A stretch of 64,000 nt of DNA from Neisseriaceae bacterium ESL0693 (GTDB lineage Bacteria; Pseudomonadota; Gammaproteobacteria; Burkholderiales; Neisseriaceae): contig JAQTIE010000009.1 of assembly GCA_029433475.1 (NCBI GenBank), forward strand, positions 124,001 to 188,000, in the 5' to 3' direction. Positions 59,516-64,000 of the stretch are shown here, in pieces. Under the pieces are notes generated by a model that searched no databases, was not told the origin of the DNA, and worked only from the letters and a program-made list of their open reading frames with translations. The position numbers and the translations under genes are program-made. How positions within the stretch are numbered: the stretch's first letter is position 1; every line of letters starts with the position of its first letter.

Positions 59516-60219
59516 TATATTGCCCGTCTTAACATGAGATCCTTGATCTTGCCGATGGCTCCGGTCGGATTCAAATGTTTCGGACACACGTCCACACAAT
59601 TCATGATGGTGTGACAGCGGAATAACCGATAAGGATCATTCAGATTATCCAACCGTTCACTGGTTCGGGTATCCCGGGTATCGGCAATAAAGCGGTATGC
59701 ATTCAAAAGACCGGAAGGACCGACAAATTTATCCGGATTCCACCAGAATGAAGGACAGGCCGTAGAACAGCAGGCACATAAAATACATTCATACAAACCA
59801 TCCAGCTCTTTACGTTCGGCCTGGGTTTGCAGACGTTCGCCTGTGGGTACTGGTGTATCGTTGACAACATAAGGTTTGATGGAATGATACTGATTGAAAA
59901 ACTGAGTCATATCCACAATCAGATCACGAATAACCGGCAGACCTGGTAAAGGACGCAAAACAATCGGTTGTTTCAGATCGCGGATATTGGTCAGGCAGGC
60001 CAGACCATTTTTACCATTGATATTCATCCCGTCTGAACCGCAGATACCTTCACGACATGAACGTCTGAAAGACAAACTATCATCCTGAGCTTTCAATTTA
60101 ATTAAAGCATCCAGTAATTTGACATCGGTAGGCTCAATTTGCAGCTCATAATCTTTCATGTACGGCTGGCTGTCGGTATCCGGATTATAGCGGTACACTT
60201 GAAAACGAATTTTTTCCAT
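59515..60219 (-). CDS. sdhB: Succinate dehydrogenase iron-sulfur subunit
   Basis: The electron-transfer subunit of complex II with three clusters. 2Fe-2S ligands lie in CREGICGSDGM and GLAC (about 55-75), 4Fe-4S in CILCACCSTACPSFWW (about 143-158) and 3Fe-4S in CHTIMNCVDVCPKHLNP (about 201-217). Length 234 is normal. It is 12 bp after sdhA and joined to sdhE by a 1-bp stop/start overlap. Confidence 0.97.
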   Translation of the reverse strand: MEKIRFQVYRYNPDTDSQPYMKDYELQIEPTDVKLLDALIKLKAQDDSLSFRRSCREGICGSDGMNINGKNGLACLTNIRDLKQPIVLRPLPGLPVIRDLIVDMTQFFNQYHSIKPYVVNDTPVPTGERLQTQAERKELDGLYECILCACCSTACPSFWWNPDKFVGPSGLLNAYRFIADTRDTRTSERLDNLNDPYRLFRCHTIMNCVDVCPKHLNPTGAIGKIKDLMLRRAI

Positions 60220-60231
60220 GTGGTGTGTTCC

Positions 60232-62007
60232 TTAATAAACGCGTTTAGCCGGTTTAATATAATCCACAGACAGTGGTTTAGTGTGTACTGGCTTATATTT
60301 TAAAGAGTGGTCGGCAGCATAATACAAAGTATGCTTCATCCAGTTGACATCATCACGTTCAGGATAATCATCTGAAGCATGCGCGCCGCGGGATTCTTTA
60401 CGCGCTTCAGCAGATACCAGCGTAGCCTTGGCCACCTCAATCAGGTTATCCAGCTCCAGTGCCTCCAGACGTGCAGTATTCCAGACTTTGCTCTTATCAT
60501 GAATTTGACTGCGACCCACCCGGGCAGCGATTTCAGTGATTTTTTCTACGCCATCTTTCAAAATGGCATCAGTACGGAATACACCGGCATGCGATTGCAC
60601 ACAATTTTGCAATTCCTGTCGCAGCTGAGCCACTTCCTCGCCATTGGTCTGCTGATCCAGACGATTCAGGCGTGCCAGCGTTTCTTCAGCCACATCAGCC
60701 GGCAAATCTTTAAATTCACCATAATTATTAATGAATTCGATCATATGATCAGCTGCTGACTTACCAAAAACCACCAGATCAAGTAAAGAATTGGTTCCTA
60801 AGCGATTGGCACCATGTACAGACGCACAAGCGCATTCACCCGCCGCATAGAAGCCTCGCACTGGTGCCTCCAGATCTTCGCCTTGTGGCACCACTACCTG
60901 ACCATGATAATTGGTGGGAATACCGCCCATCATGTAATGACATGTCGGCACCACAGGAATCGGATCCTTAATCGGGTCAACTCCGGCAAACTGAATGGAA
61001 ATTTCGCGGATACCCGGCAGTTTTTCCATAATCTTTTCGGCGCCCAGATGATCCACTTTCAATAATACGTGGTCTTTATTGCGTCCTACCCCGCGTCCTT
61101 CATGAATTTCCACCGACATAGCGCGTGACACTACATCGCGAGAGGCCAGATCTTTTACTGTCGGAGCATAACGTTCCATAAAACGCTCACCATCGCTATT
61201 GAGTAAAATACCACCTTCACCGCGCACACCTTCGGTAATCAATACACCGGCACCCGCAACGCCAGTAGGATGGAATTGCCAGAATTCCATGTCTTCCAGA
61301 GGAATGCCCGCACGCGCAGCCATACCCAGACCATCGCCGGTATTCATATAGGCATTGGTGGAAGAGGCGTAAATACGACCCGCACCACCAGTAGCAAACA
61401 ATACTGCTTTGGCATGTAAAATGTACACTTCACCGGTTTCCATTTCCATGGCAACCACGCCAATGACGTCACCTTCCTGATCACGAATCAGATCCAATGC
61501 CGCCCATTCCACGAAAAACTGGGTTTCCGCGCGTACATTCTGCTGATAAAGCGTGTGTAACATGGCATGTCCGGTACGGTCAGCCACCGCACAGGCACGC
61601 TCCACTGCACGTTTACCGTGTTCTGCAGTATGGCCACCAAAAGGACGCTGATAGATCTTACCGGATTCCACTCGGTCAAAAGGCATCCCCATGTGTTCCA
61701 ATTCAATCACAGCCTCCGGTGCCCGGCGCGTCATGAATTCAATCGCATCCTGATCACCCAGCCAGTCAGAACCCTTAACGGTATCGTACATATGCCAGTC
61801 CCAGCGATCTTCCTGCACATTACCCAAAGAAGCAGAAATTCCCCCCTGAGCGGCAACCGTGTGCGAACGCGTCGGGAATACTTTAGACAAAACCACTGTG
61901 CTCAAACCGGCTTTTGATAATTCCAGAGCTGCACGCAATCCCGCACCGCCACCACCGACAATCACTGCATCAAAACGACGGATAGGCAATCCATTGGCAA
62001 AACTCAT
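60232..62007 (-). CDS. sdhA: Succinate dehydrogenase flavoprotein subunit
   Basis: It oxidises succinate to fumarate. FAD motif [18 protein letters not shown] (about 16-33), the histidine for covalent FAD in [10 protein letters not shown] (about 47-56), and the substrate-site HPTGVAGAG near 243 and [13 protein letters not shown] near 390 are present. The frame opens at a TTG (62019), but the ATG at 62007 overlaps the sdhD stop as ATGA and has GGGGG before it. That gives 591 residues, the expected size. Confidence 0.97.
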   Translation of the reverse strand: MSFANGLPIRRFDAVIVGGGGAGLRAALELSKAGLSTVVLSKVFPTRSHTVAAQGGISASLGNVQEDRWDWHMYDTVKGSDWLGDQDAIEFMTRRAPEAVIELEHMGMPFDRVESGKIYQRPFGGHTAEHGKRAVERACAVADRTGHAMLHTLYQQNVRAETQFFVEWAALDLIRDQEGDVIGVVAMEMETGEVYILHAKAVLFATGGAGRIYASSTNAYMNTGDGLGMAARAGIPLEDMEFWQFHPTGVAGAGVLITEGVRGEGGILLNSDGERFMERYAPTVKDLASRDVVSRAMSVEIHEGRGVGRNKDHVLLKVDHLGAEKIMEKLPGIREISIQFAGVDPIKDPIPVVPTCHYMMGGIPTNYHGQVVVPQGEDLEAPVRGFYAAGECACASVHGANRLGTNSLLDLVVFGKSAADHMIEFINNYGEFKDLPADVAEETLARLNRLDQQTNGEEVAQLRQELQNCVQSHAGVFRTDAILKDGVEKITEIAARVGRSQIHDKSKVWNTARLEALELDNLIEVAKATLVSAEARKESRGAHASDDYPERDDVNWMKHTLYYAADHSLKYKPVHTKPLSVDYIKPAKRVY

Positions 62008-62351
62008 GCTAACCCCCAAATAACTTTAATAGAATAAATCAGGCAGCCCACCAACCAGACGATGGTGGCCACATGTAAAAATAAACGCAGGCCGGCTGGT
62101 TTAACGTAATCCATCCAGATATCGCGTATCCCTACCCAGGCATGCATCACCAGTGCAATCACGGTAATCTGTGTAATGAGTCTTACCCATGTATGACTGA
62201 AAAAAGCCTGCCATTCCTGATAATTATCAGGCAACAGAATAATCGCCACCACCAGAAAAATGGTATATATCAGCATTAAAACCGCAGTAATCCGCTGAGC
62301 GGCCCAGTCGCGCAATCCATAGTGCGCCCCAGTTAATTTACGATCTATCAT
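62004..62351 (-). CDS. sdhD: Succinate dehydrogenase membrane anchor SdhD
   Basis: The hydrophobic anchor subunit (115 residues) has three transmembrane helices (about 20-42, 55-78 and 90-112). The N-terminal [19 protein letters not shown] contains the Arg/Trp quinone-site region, and [16 protein letters not shown] carries the heme-ligand histidine and quinone Asp-Tyr pair. I took the ATG at 62351, which overlaps the sdhC stop (ATGA); a GTG lies 12 bp further upstream. Part of the complex II operon. Confidence 0.93.
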   Translation of the reverse strand: MIDRKLTGAHYGLRDWAAQRITAVLMLIYTIFLVVAIILLPDNYQEWQAFFSHTWVRLITQITVIALVMHAWVGIRDIWMDYVKPAGLRLFLHVATIVWLVGCLIYSIKVIWGLA

Positions 62352-62731
62352 AATAGCCAGCACGCCCCCACAATAATCACAAGTAATACAAATTCAATCA
62401 CCAGTACAGATTTGGCCGTAGCCCGTGCTGTTGGCAATTGCAGACCCTTATGCACATCCAGAAACAAAAAACGGATACCGGCCAGAGCATGGTGCAAAAA
62501 AGCCCACAACAATAAAATCAATACCACAATGACTAAAGGATTATGTACCCACGCCTGATAGCATTCGAATGCCGACTCTTTGGACAACGTTCCGGAAAAT
62601 AACCACAACAGCCACGGCAGGCAAATGAATAATGCCAAACCACTGATGCGGTGCAAGATGGAAACTATTCCTGGCACAGGCAACCTTATTTTTGCCGGCT
62701 GTAGGAATATAGGCCTTTTTTTCTGCATCAT
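62348..62731 (-). CDS. sdhC: Succinate dehydrogenase cytochrome b556 subunit
   Basis: The other anchor subunit (127 residues) with three transmembrane helices (about 29-50, 66-88 and 107-127). The family signature SILHRISGLALFICLP (about 24-39) carries the quinone-site Ser and Arg, and LHHALAGIRFLFLDVHKG near 79-96 holds the heme histidine. It is the first gene of sdhCDAB-sdhE; the start may be either of two adjacent ATGs. Confidence 0.94.
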   Translation of the reverse strand: MMQKKRPIFLQPAKIRLPVPGIVSILHRISGLALFICLPWLLWLFSGTLSKESAFECYQAWVHNPLVIVVLILLLWAFLHHALAGIRFLFLDVHKGLQLPTARATAKSVLVIEFVLLVIIVGACWLL

Positions 62732-62806
62732 AGTCTCTCTATAAATAAACTAGAAATTAGTGAACTCAAAAACCAACGATCAAAAACCATCGGCAGTAGG
62801 TAATTT

Positions 62807-62820
62807 ACATCTTTTGATGT
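62807..62820. promoter_or_regulatory. Small palindrome upstream of sdhC
   Basis: ACATC-TTTT-GATGT (5-bp arms, 4-nt centre) lies about 76 bp before sdhC and just past the end of the GntR-type gene. It could be an operator in the sdh promoter. It is short, and chance is possible. Confidence 0.25.
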
Positions 62821-62834
62821 GGGTCAAACAAGTA

Positions 62835-63614
62835 TCAATTTTTTTCATTATGCGATTCAGGCATAATACTATTCATCTGTAATGACAATTCGCCCAGATT
62901 AAGACAGCGGCGCCGCCACTCATAGACGATTGAATCCATTCCTTTACTGAGTTTTCCCCAGTGCAAATACAAAATATTCTGCTGTGTTTTTAACAAACAC
63001 AACTGTTCTTCAGTGCAGCATTGCTGCCAGAAATATTGTTGCAGAGTGTGCAATAAAATGCCATATTCATGCAAAATAAAAGCATAAAGTCCGCTGCGCT
63101 GATGTAAAAACCGTACATTAAGGTCGGGGAAATACCTCATCGGCAAATAAGCCTCATCCAAAGCAATCAAATGACACCCATGACGCCAGACTATTCTGAT
63201 TTTCCACACCGCTTCGGCCAAATTAATGTGTAGCTGCCTTGCCGTTTCAGCATCGGCAGTATCCACACCAATACTTAAAATTTCCGCCATCGGCCATAAG
63301 GCCTCGGACTTACCCATTAAAACCTTTGACATCGCCATCAAAGGATAATCACCCCAGTCCCAGTTTTTATGGGTAACACAGGTGCCTATGCCCTGATAGC
63401 GTTGCAACAATCCCCACGTCACCAGTTCATTTAAACCTTTTCGCACAGTGCCCTGACTGACATCAAACTGCTCAGCCAGCTGCCATTCGTTCGGCAGATA
63501 CTGGCCGGCCTTTAGTTGCCCCTGGCCAATCCATTGCACAATCCGCTGCATAACCAATTGATACAAAGGTAATTGTGCTTTAACAGGCTGGACTTTTACG
63601 TTATTGTACGACAT
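62835..63614 (-). CDS. GntR/HutC-family transcriptional regulator
   Basis: This 259-residue repressor-type protein has an N-terminal winged helix-turn-helix (about 15-80; PLYQLVMQRIVQWIGQGQL, then LAEQFDVSQGTVRKGLNEL). A UTRA-like ligand domain follows (about 95-245; IRIVWRHGCHLIALDEAYLP). It sits between divergent mdh and co-directional sdhC, so control of TCA genes is likely, with an organic acid a plausible effector (inference). A 14-bp palindrome overlaps its own promoter. Confidence 0.87.
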   Translation of the reverse strand: MSYNNVKVQPVKAQLPLYQLVMQRIVQWIGQGQLKAGQYLPNEWQLAEQFDVSQGTVRKGLNELVTWGLLQRYQGIGTCVTHKNWDWGDYPLMAMSKVLMGKSEALWPMAEILSIGVDTADAETARQLHINLAEAVWKIRIVWRHGCHLIALDEAYLPMRYFPDLNVRFLHQRSGLYAFILHEYGILLHTLQQYFWQQCCTEEQLCLLKTQQNILYLHWGKLSKGMDSIVYEWRRRCLNLGELSLQMNSIMPESHNEKN

Positions 63615-63634
63615 TTTTCCAATATATGAATAAA

Positions 63635-63648
63635 ATCTTATATAAGAT
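63635..63648. promoter_or_regulatory. Palindrome upstream of the GntR-type gene
   Basis: ATCTTATATAAGAT is a perfect 14-bp palindrome, 21 bp before the regulator start and about 200 bp before mdh. GntR-family repressors commonly bind such symmetric AT-rich sites near their own promoters, so this is a good candidate for an autoregulatory operator. Confidence 0.5.
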
Positions 63649-63794
63649 ATAATACTTTCGTTAGCGACGCTATCAAATCACTCAAAATATTTTAAGCCGT
63701 GTAAATAAATCATTTTAATTGAGTAACTATTTTTGTTATGATCTACTGGCTGACAGATTAAGCGGCTAAGAAAATAAATCAGTATTGCACAGAA

Positions 63795-63826
63795 AGCTTA
63801 TGATGGTTTTAAACATAAGCTCTTTT
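63795..63826 (+). promoter_or_regulatory. Leader hairpin before mdh
   Basis: AGCTTATG and CATAAGCT form an 8-bp stem with an 11-nt loop, followed by CTTTTC, about 25 bp before the mdh start. It could slow or attenuate transcription into mdh; the T-run is short. Confidence 0.35.
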
Positions 63827-63846
63827 CACAGTTGAGGAAATAAATA

Positions 63847-64000
63847 ATGAAAACACCTGTACGCGTGGCCGTTACGGGAGCCACAGGTCAGATTGGTTAT
63901 GCTTTACTATTTCGCATTGCCAGTGGTGACATGCTGGGCAAAGATACCCCTGTTATTCTGCAGTTGCTGGATTTACCCCAAGCTCAGGCCGCTGCAAAAG
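63847..64000 (+). CDS. mdh: Malate dehydrogenase, 5' part only
   Basis: Malate dehydrogenase oxidises malate to oxaloacetate. The 51 codons present begin [20 protein letters not shown], with the NAD-binding glycine motif TGATGQIG (about 10-17). This is followed by [22 protein letters not shown], which marks the cytosolic-type MDH family seen in Neisseria and actinobacteria. A GAGGAAATA ribosome-binding site lies just before the ATG. The gene runs off the window. It diverges from the GntR-type regulator. Confidence 0.93.
   Translation, partial: MKTPVRVAVTGATGQIGYALLFRIASGDMLGKDTPVILQLLDLPQAQAAAK

Overview
The window looks like chromosomal DNA from a member of the Neisseriaceae, most likely Snodgrassella (bee-gut symbiont) or a close relative. 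This rests on remembered protein families, not a search. Ribosomal protein S1, RuvB, class I fumarase, SdhB and the mdh/GntR/sdhCDAB-sdhE/gltA/sucAB/lpdA order all resemble Neisseria. The DNA, however, is much more AT-rich than Neisseria, with long AT-rich gaps. There are no rRNA, tRNA, prophage or insertion-sequence genes that I can recognise.

Layout. Positions 1-14100: translation, cell-wall and DNA-repair housekeeping genes (ihfB, rpsA, cmk, aroA, ruvB, a phosphohexomutase, a CYTH triphosphatase, prmB). These are followed by a badly decayed gene (about 9753-10499), DUF2062, YecA/SEC-C and Smr proteins, and a ubiquinone hydroxylase. Positions 14100-20100: a PilC/PilY1 pilus-tip gene between two gene-free AT-rich stretches of about 1.3 and 0.9 kb. 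Positions 20100-32400: pyrF, a lipoprotein, lapB-lapA, a small zinc protein, trxB, fabI, mscL, rlmJ, fbp, ppiB, a lipoprotein and cysK. Positions 32700-43500: acnB, an M48 protease, fumarase, trkA-trkH and a lytic transglycosylase. Positions 43500-44450: a non-coding stretch holding what looks like a decayed type I-F CRISPR array. Positions 44450-51540: uspA, tcdA-scpA, two overlapping hotdog proteins, pncB, hslR, a low-GC capsule-like glycosyltransferase and a SirB2 protein. Positions 52080-64000: a block of TCA-cycle genes.

Metabolism. Citrate synthase, aconitase B, 2-oxoglutarate dehydrogenase (E1, E2, E3), succinate dehydrogenase with its flavinylation factor, fumarase and malate dehydrogenase are all here, as is fructose-1,6-bisphosphatase for gluconeogenesis. 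Succinyl-CoA synthetase (sucCD), which follows lpdA in Neisseria, is absent from that place. A terminator and a SirB2 gene stand there instead. This fits an organism living on carboxylic acids with a modified succinyl-CoA step, as reported for Snodgrassella.

Regulation. Most transcription units end in clear hairpin terminators. Several promoter regions carry palindromes that look like operators: upstream of the 201-residue membrane protein, of pyrF, of fbp, between fumarase and trkA, and upstream of the GntR regulator next to sdhC.
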